Notes: generated by a model not told the origin, from the letters alone. 64,000 bases of DNA from an uncultured Lachnospiraceae bacterium (GCA_910586715.1 CAJUJG010000002.1:107682-171681); one strand, 5' to 3'. Numbered from the stretch's first letter, positions 35,301 to 42,834 are shown. Numbers and translations are program-made.

Positions 35301-37388
35301 CACTCCCGCCATCGCCTCATACTGTTCATTGTAAATACTATTATGCTTTATCTCCGCATAATTTCCGGGATTGATATCGGAATAATACATGATTGCGTCG
35401 CCGCGGTAAATCCACGGAACGCTGTCATGCGCCGCCCTGTTCTCTTTGAAAGCGTCTTCCCCGCGGTGCCATCTCCATTTGCTGAGACATGAACCTGTCG
35501 AACACTTTGTCTTTCCCGTACCGTTCACGTTATAGGTAAACGTCGGACGGTTTATTCTCTGCTCAGGCGTATAACTCTTTGGGTAATAGGTAAACCTCAC
35601 GGTACAGTGATAGGTTGCGTTTGTGACTGCCTTCTCCGTCATGTCAATATAAATGCCCCTGTCCTCAAACTGTATCTGCTGCTGCCCCGTAAACACCGAG
35701 TAAGCGCTCATGCCTGAACTGTCGTTCCAGTTGACGCCTTCCCAACGGAAGATTACCGTATCGTTATAATTGTCCAGCGTCGCGGCATTTTTGAAGTTTG
35801 AATTAAGGTTTACGTCAAATATCTTATCCGTCGTGTCCCACGCAACGCTGTTCGGAGCTCCGTTTTCACCGTCATATTCAAAGGTCCTCTGCACAATCAC
35901 TTCCAGCGCCGTTTCCCAATCTTCCGTCGTATCCGCCGCCAGTGAATCATAGACAAGCTTCAGGTTCCGCAGGTTTGCTTCCGTCTGCTTAAAGTCTATT
36001 GTGACGGTAGCATCAACCGTCTCTTTATCCGTCGTGACCATGTACTGCTTAGAGCTGGCGGTAATGTTGAAATCCAGCTCAAGCTTGGGTTTCTTCGGTG
36101 TCGGCTGATGCATCGGCGCTAACAGTCTCATGTCCATGTTCTGTGTCGAAATGTAGGTATATCCCGCATTGCCGCATAAGTTGCCTCCAAGCCCCTCAGG
36201 AAAGGCGGTTAAAGCCATTCCCCAATCTTCGGAAGATTGAGACCACCAGTATCTGTCGGCATTACCGTCTTTTGCAAAAGTATTGCTGCCGTTCTTATCT
36301 GGCGCGTTGCTCTTGTAAAAATTCTGTAAGCCTGACCAGTCAGTTGTCGCTGATGTAACATCATAAATGTTCCCATTCCCTACACCATTCCAATGCAGAA
36401 GACTCTCCACGCTTCTCCCGCTTCTTGCAGCATAGTAGTTTGGCAGAGTCATAATATTAAAATAAGATGACCTGCCTGCACTGACTGCAATTGCGGATGC
36501 GATTGTAACGGTGACGTATGTTGATGCGAAATTGTCATTTTGATACATGCAAAAATCATCAATGTAGCTATCATATGCGTTGTTACACATCGCATTTATG
36601 ATGATAAGGAAGTCAAGATACCGTACTAAAATGTCGTAGTGGTCAAGGTTCTCGGTACTGCTTCCATATATGAACTCATTGATTGCGTCGTCAGCGCTTC
36701 CTGCCAATGCCCATAACGCCACATAAGATTTGATTGCAGCATCCAACTTTCCTGAACCGTTTGCTGCGGATATTGCGGTACTTCCAGTTAGGCTTCGGTC
36801 CTGTAATCCCTGTTTAATTGAAGCGTTGCCGTCAAGAAGCTGCGCAGTGGAATGGAAGTTTAATTTTAAAGTAGCAAACTCACTCGGACGTGCATGGCGA
36901 TGACCTGTTCCTGCAGCTGCATTAGATGAATAACTATTGGCAAAAGAATTACTATTTACATTCCCCTGCGAACTTCTTGGTCTACGCTGTTTTGTTATTT
37001 TACAACTCCCAACACTTGTATGATGACTATTTTGATTTGTCCACTCTACATAAGTGAACTTCTCTGGGTTAGTAAAATAATCATAAACATATTCTGTAGG
37101 ATAGTCGTACAAATACTTAGTAACAACAGAAACTGCACAATCACTGTATTCGCTGTTATTTGTAACATAAGCTGTTTCCTGTACAGACATTATCCATCCA
37201 ACCCGAGAGTTGAACATAAAGTCTGCATGGTCTTTATCCGTTTTAACTGTTGGATTACCATTACCACTATTCTCTGTAGATGCATCGGGTATTGCCATTG
37301 ATACAATTGATTGGATGAGAAAACTGACAATCAGCAATAATGGTAATACTATCTTTAGTATCCGTATCCGTTTTTGTTTAAATTTCAT
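29331..37388 (-). CDS. Giant secreted surface protein, 2685 aa
   Basis: A basic N-terminus and hydrophobic core (ILKIVLPLLLIVSFLIQSIV) form a signal peptide, so the protein is exported. Most of the chain is beta-rich, Tyr/Asn/Ser-rich and repetitive in style. There are several Cys/His clusters, such as CPGHTLKCGKCGAEKSGVKC near residue 800, THVHTYK, HEHDDDECY and HTCTDACTGYK near 1935, which may bind metal or form disulfides. An acidic Glu/Asp/Pro/Gly linker lies near 1700-1760. The end is a DPDPGHNPDPDPNPDPG tract and a short tail (DLDTFGTH) without LPXTG or membrane anchor. ATG 37388 follows AAAGGGGA. It may be an adhesin or a sheath-like surface protein; no domain family is recognised with confidence. 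Confidence 0.8.
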   Translation of the reverse strand: MKFKQKRIRILKIVLPLLLIVSFLIQSIVSMAIPDASTENSGNGNPTVKTDKDHADFMFNSRVGWIMSVQETAYVTNNSEYSDCAVSVVTKYLYDYPTEYVYDYFTNPEKFTYVEWTNQNSHHTSVGSCKITKQRRPRSSQGNVNSNSFANSYSSNAAAGTGHRHARPSEFATLKLNFHSTAQLLDGNASIKQGLQDRSLTGSTAISAANGSGKLDAAIKSYVALWALAGSADDAINEFIYGSSTENLDHYDILVRYLDFLIIINAMCNNAYDSYIDDFCMYQNDNFASTYVTVTIASAIAVSAGRSSYFNIMTLPNYYAARSGRSVESLLHWNGVGNGNIYDVTSATTDWSGLQNFYKSNAPDKNGSNTFAKDGNADRYWWSQSSEDWGMALTAFPEGLGGNLCGNAGYTYISTQNMDMRLLAPMHQPTPKKPKLELDFNITASSKQYMVTTDKETVDATVTIDFKQTEANLRNLKLVYDSLAADTTEDWETALEVIVQRTFEYDGENGAPNSVAWDTTDKIFDVNLNSNFKNAATLDNYNDTVIFRWEGVNWNDSSGMSAYSVFTGQQQIQFEDRGIYIDMTEKAVTNATYHCTVRFTYYPKSYTPEQRINRPTFTYNVNGTGKTKCSTGSCLSKWRWHRGEDAFKENRAAHDSVPWIYRGDAIMYYSDINPGNYAEIKHNSIYNEQYEAMAGVPTDENLFLGAGYTEFMVNMEGDIKKDTGKSRTYTLSYVVEKCAGSNADYCVRSCPGHTLKCGKCGAEKSGVKCGGVSGITETCSVADCGGTMSASTSYTVADECPGETATTAAGTGTYNKADGCVVTHYLNKKHTHVHTYKAVIEQEISDYHYLDVDNNLEVWQVNEIEYKADDDVIGSGNEKILPETTVRSFFKEGSYKSGNGRLIFSSSKSGEDYLGNDKYEVKTGTGDGDVKLVTEAPEPFAKLINEYINGTVKDTVAVVMSDYLDLKNTEGSYQVITGNAYASLKANVPTAGYTKSDISESETKDSDGKEKIGDPSGKTYTFNKITYKKGEAGGLNFAAANSTASPWGDSLENARARLWGGDATDAGTIASGNFTSYTFHDRSSSDLFRVGYTGEYANRSSNYSNTNYTSGANSLMEKTVFGSSATYAERLKSVIGVSALSGKTGQSAYEVTGLNIRDSYEKKTGADSNIYRPNEITDSRAPVENGVHSVGNVYLHAKKSIGSGNHDTKGTDWGVKDGNKVRNDNNSYDIEMVYTEGKTKVNDIVVFDPVATSGEVLSIAAKYDQRVDGQAPKGTRPALSLGYCPGDYTCEFKTLTDYAAHPKDADGNVFSQHNDNCYVQVSGDFYQHLQDDGTQGPKGVYNYHEHDDDECYSNYEAKLEVDRSKIKSKTDTDKLSAKGEYLLAGGVTYYIEIAGPSTGHYKYNRYKDRDGYQDYLNYPGTVIKGFITLDGDPDSADDVYTLSYETSLMGMNSSDIQWANTELTNAWKKAVRGTQKFKLYVPDLKKIAVGAEMAIVQANRNAMVEAATDTTVRISKVEVSGKGDEEKAEEHVVLDVTAAKGRGTPVPNWFRDVLEPYESEVSGTIKNQQVSYDNDGDGYIYIVAVSDEKYGDKYGQYGVEDMVYDKNAAYDSKTTEVYTHGIYLWNWNLNTTTDGKGNTKPVTSVSVGNFPYYFHCSSAEADDTYHYPLDETQQFVNGKKNFNYEPFVYAWLQNYSLYGEDEDEEAEGEEVEDPNEAESATEEPDDGGEEPGDEESGEDVSSGENPGGDGSDVIIDDSDYNAQSTSKNTVDVAFYHINDKGKVAGLNSGNDRIEKVKLLYNLNFYTYDSSKGKYVQAKYVNEDGKIKNATMTTLGYKALQDSVYEKFYVRLGFGSKGYVLFSDFVEEYKDSLCMKILPTDVENWSNRKNITKSDYFCEHVRGKLYYTARDSRFWYDGNSLFDWNVDHTKPNRHTCTDACTGYKSSKVLSCTEPHHYTLASLMGAWTSYLPAGVSITSCTENQRNEAIRRYFENNASYYNDASHHGTECWIACGDDSKHTLSSEEKKAAYEKEVSDNGNTVAIRRKYIAFVGLDREFKVKYPTTGDFYSNNALGLLDTVGVLGKGYANGMSTERWIRDKYVTFSFDVLVENSDYSGGDPEQLGAYVAYAAGTPIPWYTYFKGKDTGTFYIPLENSEQIDGTAQFQVIAVNGARKGITKENENEDNHVCETYNYKRKHDAYLLQYVDVIGSIGALSITDTGDPRFAALFKKVSAENTNDNVNYSTDLNDWLIPGLVPAVDSESPRKIVSDKKTAKNEDSISSAYQDSWDSLTPGEISDGTFKNGSNVPENPVNEYGGKWKDGLLLPLTPEYLSEISSGLTNQAMRVGYGLYMDVQTVGNYYGRNYTESTEQQVAIKPNYTLVVPREKNASGEVTRYNTYHLDVYAANSMGEYSLVNYYSDIKGSVSNTGLKAGNIYLDWITESGRRNATNYERYVTGLGDKQFVTITDESLITQDPDTGEVVIPDAAYSVSGRSVTTSEMHKIGTTQLLNLIDLDKTYLGTMYTTDRTGRSGVSSFTDSELMNGNIGDEDGNAADDTYLVPVGYTKQAQRYHFSVKLPSSSKFVLAGKPYNKANLDEYESLADEEGAHIILTLDIEADGQVWDLEYKGVPAKYTYKGLTFDPGTDPDPDPGHNPDPDPNPDPGPDPVIVIYDPKKTSKDDLDTFGTH
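29398..29480. repeat. Asp-Pro coding repeat in the giant gene
   Basis: Short imperfect repeats of GGGTCGGGATT / GGATCAGGG type encode the DPDPNPDPGPDP stretch at the C-terminus of the giant protein, probably a wall-spanning or spacer segment. Confidence 0.6.
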
Positions 37389-37417
37389 TTTATAAAATCC
37401 CCTTTCTTGTAAATAAT

Positions 37418-37444
37418 AAAAAGAAGAGGCTTTCTCTTCTTTTT
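37418..37444 (-). terminator. Terminator-like hairpin in the leader of the giant gene
   Basis: AAAAAGAAGAG pairs with CTCTTCTTTTT around a five-base loop. On the minus strand it is followed by more T and lies 30 bases before the giant gene start. Because the only gene upstream points the other way, it may be an attenuator in the leader rather than the end of another operon. Confidence 0.6.
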
Positions 37445-37527
37445 AATTGTCAATTGACTGACTCAATCACTTATTAAAATTTTATAAATTTTCTATTCAC
37501 ACTGTTAAGAATTTTCTGTTTACTGTC

Positions 37528-37560
37528 GATAAAAATAATCATAAATTGATTATTTTTATC
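37528..37560. promoter_or_regulatory. 14-bp perfect AT-rich palindrome between divergent genes
   Basis: GATAAAAATAATCA is repeated inverted as TGATTATTTTTATC after a five-base spacer. It lies 35 bases before the plus-strand gene at 37595 and 140 bases before the giant gene on the minus strand. Such a symmetrical site between divergent genes suggests a repressor operator. Confidence 0.5.
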
Positions 37561-37594
37561 ATTAATAATTACCCAGTATAATAGGAGGTTTCTC

Positions 37595-38725
37595 ATGAAC
37601 AAACCTGATTTTCATCAGAATATCCCTGATTTTCTCATGAACATACCTAATTTAGATTATTATTTTGGAGACAATAAACCAAAGCTTATATCTGAACTAC
37701 AAGACTTACTCTTAAACATAATACAGTATAACTTAGATTATACCAAAGCAAGTGACTATGCAGATCTTATCCCCGCCACTATACCTTGGAATACACTTCT
37801 TGCATTTAATAAGCAAATGATGTCAAAACATATTTCGTGTAAGTTTACTGGCATTCACCAAACTGTTGACATACAAACACCTATTGCAAAAAGAATTATA
37901 TCATCGTACGCTAACTATCGTCCTGATCTCTTTAAAACATACAGTGATACCCTAATTATAGAAACACAACCTTACGCTTTATCTGTTGCGGAGTCAATTG
38001 CTTACCTACTTTTTAAAAATATATTTACTTTACCCCAATGGAATAATTTTTTAGAAAAGTTTCATGGTAAAAATTCGAGAAACCAAAGACGGGATGCTGT
38101 AATCAATCATCTTCCTCAATTTTGCGAAATGCTGATGAATAAAATTAAGGATCCAAACTCAACGGATGATAAAGCACTCGTTTTTAACCTTCTCGCATGC
38201 ACCTATACTCTCCGTAACATTATCGAAAGTTTATCTGTATGTAATATCGACTGGAAACAACTTCGCGGATTTAACTATAACGGAAATTCTTATATACCAA
38301 CCACGCTATATATTCCAGAAGGAGTACGATCAATAGCAGCTGAAGCCTTTTGGTATAGATGCTATGATGATAAACATCCACATTGGAATAGCCTTACAAC
38401 TGTTATATTCCCCTCATCATTAAGGGAAATCGGCTATAATGCTTTTCGAGGTTTCAACTCCCTCGAAAAATTAGATTTTAGCAAAGTACAATCATCAGAA
38501 CAACAACCTTTAAAAATACATGCTGGCGCATTTTCTGCAAATAGGCAATGCGCTGGATATAACACTGTTATGGTCTTTAATTCTATTAAGGAGCCACCCA
38601 ATTTTACAATTAAGTTTTACCTCGGTGATGAAAATGATCATAAACCTTTTGAGGGAACTAACATAATACTTCCTTCAAATATGCGTGATACTTTGCAACA
38701 TTCACTACCTATTAGACGGTTATAA
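37595..38725 (+). CDS. Cytoplasmic protein with BspA-type LRR C-terminus, 376 aa
   Basis: One of only two plus-strand genes. The N-terminal 230 residues are helical and unassigned. Residues 240-330 hold two or three LRR_5/BspA-type repeats (IPEGVRSIAAEAFWYRCYD, then FPSSLREIGYNAFRGFNSLE). There is no signal peptide, whereas most BspA-like repeat proteins are secreted. AGGAGG lies before ATG 37595. It is divergent from the giant surface-protein gene and shares its intergenic region, which holds a perfect palindrome; a regulatory or sensing role is conceivable. Its base composition is more AT-rich than the neighbours, suggesting a separate origin. Confidence 0.7.
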   Translation: MNKPDFHQNIPDFLMNIPNLDYYFGDNKPKLISELQDLLLNIIQYNLDYTKASDYADLIPATIPWNTLLAFNKQMMSKHISCKFTGIHQTVDIQTPIAKRIISSYANYRPDLFKTYSDTLIIETQPYALSVAESIAYLLFKNIFTLPQWNNFLEKFHGKNSRNQRRDAVINHLPQFCEMLMNKIKDPNSTDDKALVFNLLACTYTLRNIIESLSVCNIDWKQLRGFNYNGNSYIPTTLYIPEGVRSIAAEAFWYRCYDDKHPHWNSLTTVIFPSSLREIGYNAFRGFNSLEKLDFSKVQSSEQQPLKIHAGAFSANRQCAGYNTVMVFNSIKEPPNFTIKFYLGDENDHKPFEGTNIILPSNMRDTLQHSLPIRRL

Positions 38726-38803
38726 AATGCACCCAAATCTGTTCACGCACTTATTCGACTAAATATAACGAATACAGTACACTAAAATCTATTTTAACAC
38801 ATT

Positions 38804-38829
38804 AAAAAAGGTTATGCCGTTGCATAACC
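38804..38829 (-). terminator. Strong hairpin terminator between convergent genes
   Basis: GGTTATGC pairs with GCATAACC around CGTT; on the minus strand six T follow. It ends the wall hydrolase gene at 38843 and may also slow the plus-strand transcript arriving from 37595. Confidence 0.8.
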
Positions 38830-38842
38830 CTTTGAGTATTGC

Positions 38843-39670
38843 TTAATATACTGTATCAGCCGATATATACCCTGCATCAAATGATATCCTATTACCACTA
38901 TCATCCCAATCATATCCCGTGCGCAATTCTTTTTCCGTAATTTTACGTCCCCACTGAATAGTTCCATTATAATTCCCCTCTACCACAGTTATATAATCAT
39001 CCCCCACTGTAAGAACAACTACAACATGGTAACCCCCTTTAGGGTTATAATGAACAACATCACCAACTTTTAATTCTGAAACACTGCTTACATTTAAACC
39101 CTTATAAATTGAGCCCACATTCTCACCAAATACAGCTTCCAATACTTGACCCGCAAATCCAATACATCCCCCTCCTTCCATGCCTGAGATATAAGTCCTC
39201 GTATATTCCTGTCCATCCCAAGGCATTCCTTCCGGATACTTAGACTGTAATGCCATAATTGCATTATAAACCTTCTCCTGCGTCCAACCTGTAGCGCTTT
39301 CCGTAGCCGCAGGTACTGTAGCTGCCGTAGCCGTTCCTGCACTCAGCCCGATACCATTTATATAAAACGCCTGCCCGCCTAAGTCAACACGGAAATACCC
39401 GTTACTTGTGATACCCGTAACGTTGATAGGAAGCCCTGCCCCGACATTCGGCACTACCACTGCCGCATCATCAGGACTTGATAAAAATGCCGTATTCTCG
39501 TTTGTCCACATGACTGCTGATACTTCCGTAACGGCGATGCCGTTATCTAGTGTGGTAACAGACACCACACTATCATTTTCAGTTGCATACACGTCAACAG
39601 GATTGCTGACTGCTAAAGCTGCGCTAACCACTGCCGCCGATATTACAATCTTTGCTGCTCTCTTTTTCAT
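38843..39670 (-). CDS. Secreted SH3-like plus CHAP/NlpC-type cell wall hydrolase, 275 aa
   Basis: A signal peptide (KIVISAAVVSAALAVSNPVDVYA) is followed by a bacterial SH3-like domain (about 30-105), a short Ala/Thr linker and a papain-like amidase domain. The likely catalytic Cys is in GGGCIGFAGQ, the His in GGYHVVVVL and a third residue in VEGNYNG; the segment KVGDVVHYN is typical of CHAP domains. It should cleave peptidoglycan peptides, helping growth or the export of large surface proteins. ATG 39670 follows GGAGGTAATCATT, while the longer frame has no site. It stands alone between terminators, close to the other surface genes. Confidence 0.8.
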   Translation of the reverse strand: MKKRAAKIVISAAVVSAALAVSNPVDVYATENDSVVSVTTLDNGIAVTEVSAVMWTNENTAFLSSPDDAAVVVPNVGAGLPINVTGITSNGYFRVDLGGQAFYINGIGLSAGTATAATVPAATESATGWTQEKVYNAIMALQSKYPEGMPWDGQEYTRTYISGMEGGGCIGFAGQVLEAVFGENVGSIYKGLNVSSVSELKVGDVVHYNPKGGYHVVVVLTVGDDYITVVEGNYNGTIQWGRKITEKELRTGYDWDDSGNRISFDAGYISADTVY

Positions 39671-39706
39671 AATGATTACCTCCGTTAAAATTTGTTTATA
39701 TGCTAT

Positions 39707-39728
39707 CACATCAAATTGTGTTGATGTG
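39707..39728. promoter_or_regulatory. 8-bp inverted repeat upstream of the wall hydrolase gene
   Basis: CACATCAA is followed after six bases by TTGATGTG, about 40 bases before the hydrolase start. It may be an operator, or part of a terminator for the ATPase gene that ends at 39761. Confidence 0.35.
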
Positions 39729-39760
39729 GCTACTTCAGTTTAGGAAAGCTAACACACATA

Positions 39761-40850
39761 TCAACGCTTTCTTAAAATATCTCTCAGTGCCAAATACTTC
39801 TTAAAAGCTGTATTCTTTAAGAGTTCCTCAATCTTATCCTCGCCTTTTAAATAAAACTGACATTTTTGCTGAATATACATATTGCAATTATTCTCTTCAA
39901 AATCATCACAAGAATAAATCCAACACTCTCTAAATTTTGCATTGCCATGGCTATACTTTATCATAGTTTTATCTGTTAAGCGTTCAAGCGTTCTCTTGTA
40001 AAATTCTTCCCATGATATATAAATATTAGCTTTTTCATATGGATTTGTCAATATTGACTGAACCTCATCATTTCCTTTGAAAAAATTCGTATTTAACAAA
40101 AGATACTCAAAACATTCATACTTTGGATCAACATAAACATTTTTATACTCTATCAATACCTTATAATAAAACCTATCCATATGACAGCCAAACGCAGCCA
40201 TATCACACAACACAAGCATTCCGCTATCTTTTCTTCCAATATTCTCTTGTATAGCTTCCACAACAGAACTCTTACCATTTTTTAGCAGAAACTACGCAAT
40301 CACCAAACAAATGATTAAAAAACTTAAAACCATCTGCAGAATCCTCTACGAGTACTGTTTTAATATTCATATCACTTGTTCTCACGCCACGTAAATCAAA
40401 AAATGGCACTGTATAATGCATTTTCCCATCATCACTTATAACAAATTTTAAAACAGAGTCCACACTGTACGACAACCTGTAAAAGTTATCTTCATTAAGA
40501 CTCTGTTCACCAATCTGCTCACGACCTATAATAAGAAAATAATTTCGATTTTTTACAGTATCCTTAATTTTCTTAGCAAATGCACTAGAACTTACAGCTT
40601 CCACATCATCTAAGATAATGATGGAATCTTCCGTTCCTTCTAATATAACATTCCAGTTATTATTATCAGCTGCAATACAGGGTAATGTGGAATAAACATC
40701 TACCCCCAACGGTGGATTAATAATAAGACTAACCAGCTCAGACTTTCCTACACCGCTGTCGCCTCTTATTACCGTAATCCGTCTGTCCAGCCCTATCGTC
40801 CACTGCATCCCCGTCTCCGAATCCTTAACCTCTAAATTTATAAAACTCAT
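39761..40850 (-). CDS. P-loop ATPase with C-terminal TOPRIM-like part, interrupted by one base (cassette copy 2)
   Basis: The first frame (40272-40850) has Walker A GDSGVGKSE and Walker B IIILDDVEAV and stops at a T6 run (plus strand 40278-40283). Removing one base from that run joins it to the next frame (39761-40261) through SAKNGKSSVVEAIQEN. The joined product of about 362 residues has a C-terminal part with VLVEDSADGF, SAKNGKSS and LVLCDMAAFG, an order reminiscent of TOPRIM nucleases such as the OLD family; this resemblance is weak. It overlaps the DUF4869 gene and should act with it. A decayed copy of the pair lies at 6057-6901. The break may be a sequencing error in a homopolymer or a true lesion. 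Confidence 0.6.
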
Positions 40851-41265
40851 CTACAAACTCCCCCAACGTATGCACTGTAACGCCACTTTCAACAACCACT
40901 GCCTCAAACGGCTCCGGAAACCTCATAATATGGTGTAAGACTATTACCAGATCTTTTGTTTTGGCAATCTCCAAAATATCCGGTGCACAATTGTCACCAC
41001 ACTTCGTTGCATAAACTTTATACTTATCATACATTATCATAAGTATTACTGCCTTGCATCCGGTTGATAACCTTTCCGGTGAAATTGTTCCAAATACCGG
41101 AGACCTCAGGCATTCCCCATCAATAACCTCTGTTTTATCAATGTTCCGAATAACACGTCTGACATCTTCCCTCTGAAACCACTCCGCTTTTTTCCTGTAA
41201 TTGAAAGTTTCCTTTGGATTTACTATGCACTCCTTGTCAAACTGCCCCACCGAAATATACAACAT
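40825..41265 (-). CDS. DUF4869 family protein, 146 aa (cassette copy 2)
   Basis: The intact member of the family, with the N-terminal MLYISVG, a central ECLRSPVFGTISPERLSTG and the signature KCGDNCAPDILEIAK. I chose ATG 41265 because it matches the usual family start; GTG codons up to 41277 are possible, and AAGGTGGTG lies upstream. The frame overlaps the ATPase start by 26 bases, so both proteins are made together. The family occurs in clostridial genomes and its function is unknown to me. A regulatory or defence-like role with the ATPase is a hypothesis from the pairing only. Confidence 0.75.
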   Translation of the reverse strand: MLYISVGQFDKECIVNPKETFNYRKKAEWFQREDVRRVIRNIDKTEVIDGECLRSPVFGTISPERLSTGCKAVILMIMYDKYKVYATKCGDNCAPDILEIAKTKDLVIVLHHIMRFPEPFEAVVVESGVTVHTLGEFVDEFYKFRG

Positions 41266-41280
41266 AAAAATCACCACCTT

Positions 41281-41522
41281 AAGTTATAGAGTCATAGACT
41301 GCTTTCCATATTGTTCTAAACAAGCTTTTGCTTCTTCAAGTACAATTTTTTATAATGCTGTTCTACCAACAATTTTAAAACAGAATACATATTCTATAAT
41401 AACCTGTAAGTGCTATTCTCGTCAAGCTTTCGTCTCTATTTTGAAAACTACTCATCTACAATAGCAAGTGCGAAACCATTTCTTTGTACCATTGCTAAAT
41501 CGTTATTTTGTTCTGTTGACAT
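41281..41522 (-). pseudogene. Possible gene remnant (DUF4116-like)
   Basis: ATG 41520-41522 follows GAGGAAACG and opens a 24-residue frame (DLAMVQRNGFALAIVDE) that stops at TAG 41448-41450. Further coding-like pieces in shifting frames follow (IVLEEAKACLEQYGKQS). The first piece resembles DUF4116-type repeats. The whole looks like a decayed small gene in front of the DUF4869 cassette. Confidence 0.3.
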
Positions 41523-41552
41523 AACGTTTCCTCTCTTTACTTATAAAAATTA

Positions 41553-41586
41553 ATAAGCGAGGTAAATTACCTTTTACCTCACTTAT
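41553..41586 (-). terminator. Long inverted repeat, likely terminator
   Basis: ATAAG-GAGGTAAA pairs with TTTACCTC-CTTAT with one mismatch around a six-base loop. On the minus strand TAATTTTTAT follows. It would end the sortase operon before the DUF4869 cassette. Confidence 0.55.
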
Positions 41587-41747
41587 ATATGTAGGATAGC
41601 ACAAAATATTTTATTAACTTGAACTCATAAAACCACATCCAAACCACACAAAAACCAACCTTTTCACGCTCAGACCACTGCCTTCATAAATACACCGACG
41701 TCCTTTTCTCCTCTCCTACGATAAAATGCATATGCTCCCTCTATCCC

Positions 41748-41770
41748 AACATAAAATATGTTTTTATGTT
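41748..41770. promoter_or_regulatory. 23-bp palindrome, first of two related copies
   Basis: AACATAAAATATGTTTTTATGTT is nearly symmetrical and lies in a stretch of about 55 bases that resembles bases 55215-55270, sharing GATAAAATG, ATCCCAACATAAAA and GTTGCAG. No gene start lies directly beside this copy. Confidence 0.4.
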
Positions 41771-41840
41771 GCAGATTTCCATACATACGTTTTCACCTCA
41801 CTTAATGGCAAATAAAAAGAATGTACCTGTTACACTCCCT

Positions 41841-41996
41841 TTACTTCCATTTCTTTCCTTGCAAAAACATCCCGTAATCTCTTGGGCTTATGTTCGTCAC
41901 TTTTTCACGCTTGAACCCGCAGTATCCAGTCCTGCCGCAGTTTTTATTCTTCTCTTTTGTATAAGCTGTTGAAATATCCTTACCACTTTTTCCCAT
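41841..41996 (-). CDS. Small basic protein, 51 aa, after the sortase gene
   Basis: ATG 41994-41996 follows GGAGGTTAATTACAT and gives a 51-residue basic protein with two Cys (KNCGRTGYCGFKREK). It starts 21 bases after the sortase stop, so it is probably the last gene of that operon. No family is recognised and no signal peptide is present. Confidence 0.6.
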   Translation of the reverse strand: MGKSGKDISTAYTKEKNKNCGRTGYCGFKREKVTNISPRDYGMFLQGKKWK

Positions 41997-42017
41997 ATGT
42001 AATTAACCTCCAATAAA

Positions 42018-42686
42018 CTATACTGCTTTTAAAATCACCACCAGGCGCCCGTCATCTTTATGATAATAACAGGTACTTAATTCCATAACCACATCTTCAT
42101 AACATACGTCATCCAAACTGCCTTTGACACAGTATCCCTGCAATCCCTCTTTCCATTCTTCAAATTCCTGTTCACTCAACTGCCCAACATAATTATAATA
42201 TTTAAACGATTCATTCAGACTTGTAAGCACTACGGCAACTATCTCATACTCCTGTCTGTCGTAAAGGGTATCTATCCGTATATGCCTGTTTTTCTCCAAA
42301 TATCCTTCATCCTCCAAATAATGCTTTAATACCGTAAATCCCCTTCCTGATTTTAAGTGATGCCCATACATCAGGGAAATCCCCTGTTCTCCCAACAGAC
42401 TGTATCGGTTCAGAAACGGAAGTCCCTCTTTGCTCTTTTCCTTATTAAAGTTATGGTCAGCATAATAATTCTGATTATACGGTGTGAACATCACCGGATA
42501 ACAGACGTCATTAGGAAGATAGATATATCCGGTCATATCGCTGTTCTCTTCATACTTTCCTGCATACTCCTCAAGTATTTCCATATCTGCATGCTGTTCC
42601 AAAGTTCCTGTCTGAACTTCTCCCACATTCACCATAGAAGACGCCACAGTAAGTACAAACAGTAAATAATAAATATACCTTATCAT
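42018..42686 (-). CDS. Class B-like sortase
   Basis: A 222-residue membrane-anchored transpeptidase that should attach surface proteins to the cell wall. A signal anchor (YIYYLLFVLTVASSMV) leads to a sortase fold. The catalytic His is in MYGHHLKSG near residue 110, the Cys in LSTCYYH near 205, and the Arg soon after in DGRLVV. DMTGYIYLPN and FMHNNF-like segments (here YADHNFNKE) are typical of class B-like enzymes. GGGAGTGG precedes ATG 42686. The nearest substrate candidate is the 1264-residue protein at 43964-47758 with PEAKTGD, a membrane helix and a basic tail. Sortase plus substrate form a self-contained display module on this element. Confidence 0.85.
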   Translation of the reverse strand: MIRYIYYLLFVLTVASSMVNVGEVQTGTLEQHADMEILEEYAGKYEENSDMTGYIYLPNDVCYPVMFTPYNQNYYADHNFNKEKSKEGLPFLNRYSLLGEQGISLMYGHHLKSGRGFTVLKHYLEDEGYLEKNRHIRIDTLYDRQEYEIVAVVLTSLNESFKYYNYVGQLSEQEFEEWKEGLQGYCVKGSLDDVCYEDVVMELSTCYYHKDDGRLVVILKAV

Positions 42687-42721
42687 TTTATTGCCACTCC
42701 CTTTGTTTTATTTGATGCAAG

Positions 42722-42748
42722 AAAAAAGCGGCAGCTTTACACTGTCGC
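42722..42748 (-). terminator. Rho-independent terminator
   Basis: On the minus strand GCGACAG pairs with CTGCCGC (one mismatch), then six T follow. It ends the Rpn-type gene at 42835 and separates it from the sortase gene. Confidence 0.65.
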
Positions 42749-42768
42749 CTGTATCCGGGCTATATATC

Positions 42769-42834
42769 TACGCCTTCAATTCTTTTACCAATTCCGGTTT
42801 TTCTGCTTCATAATCGTTCATTTCAGTTACTCCT
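42769..42834 (-). pseudogene. Duplicated tail fragment of the Rpn-type gene
   Basis: Right after the Rpn stop, GGAGTAACTGAAATGAACG and the following bases repeat a stretch inside the Rpn gene, coding GVTEMNDYEA against GVTEMIDYEA. The 17-codon frame (MNDYEAEKPELVKELKA) is probably a leftover of a second copy and not a gene. Confidence 0.45.
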
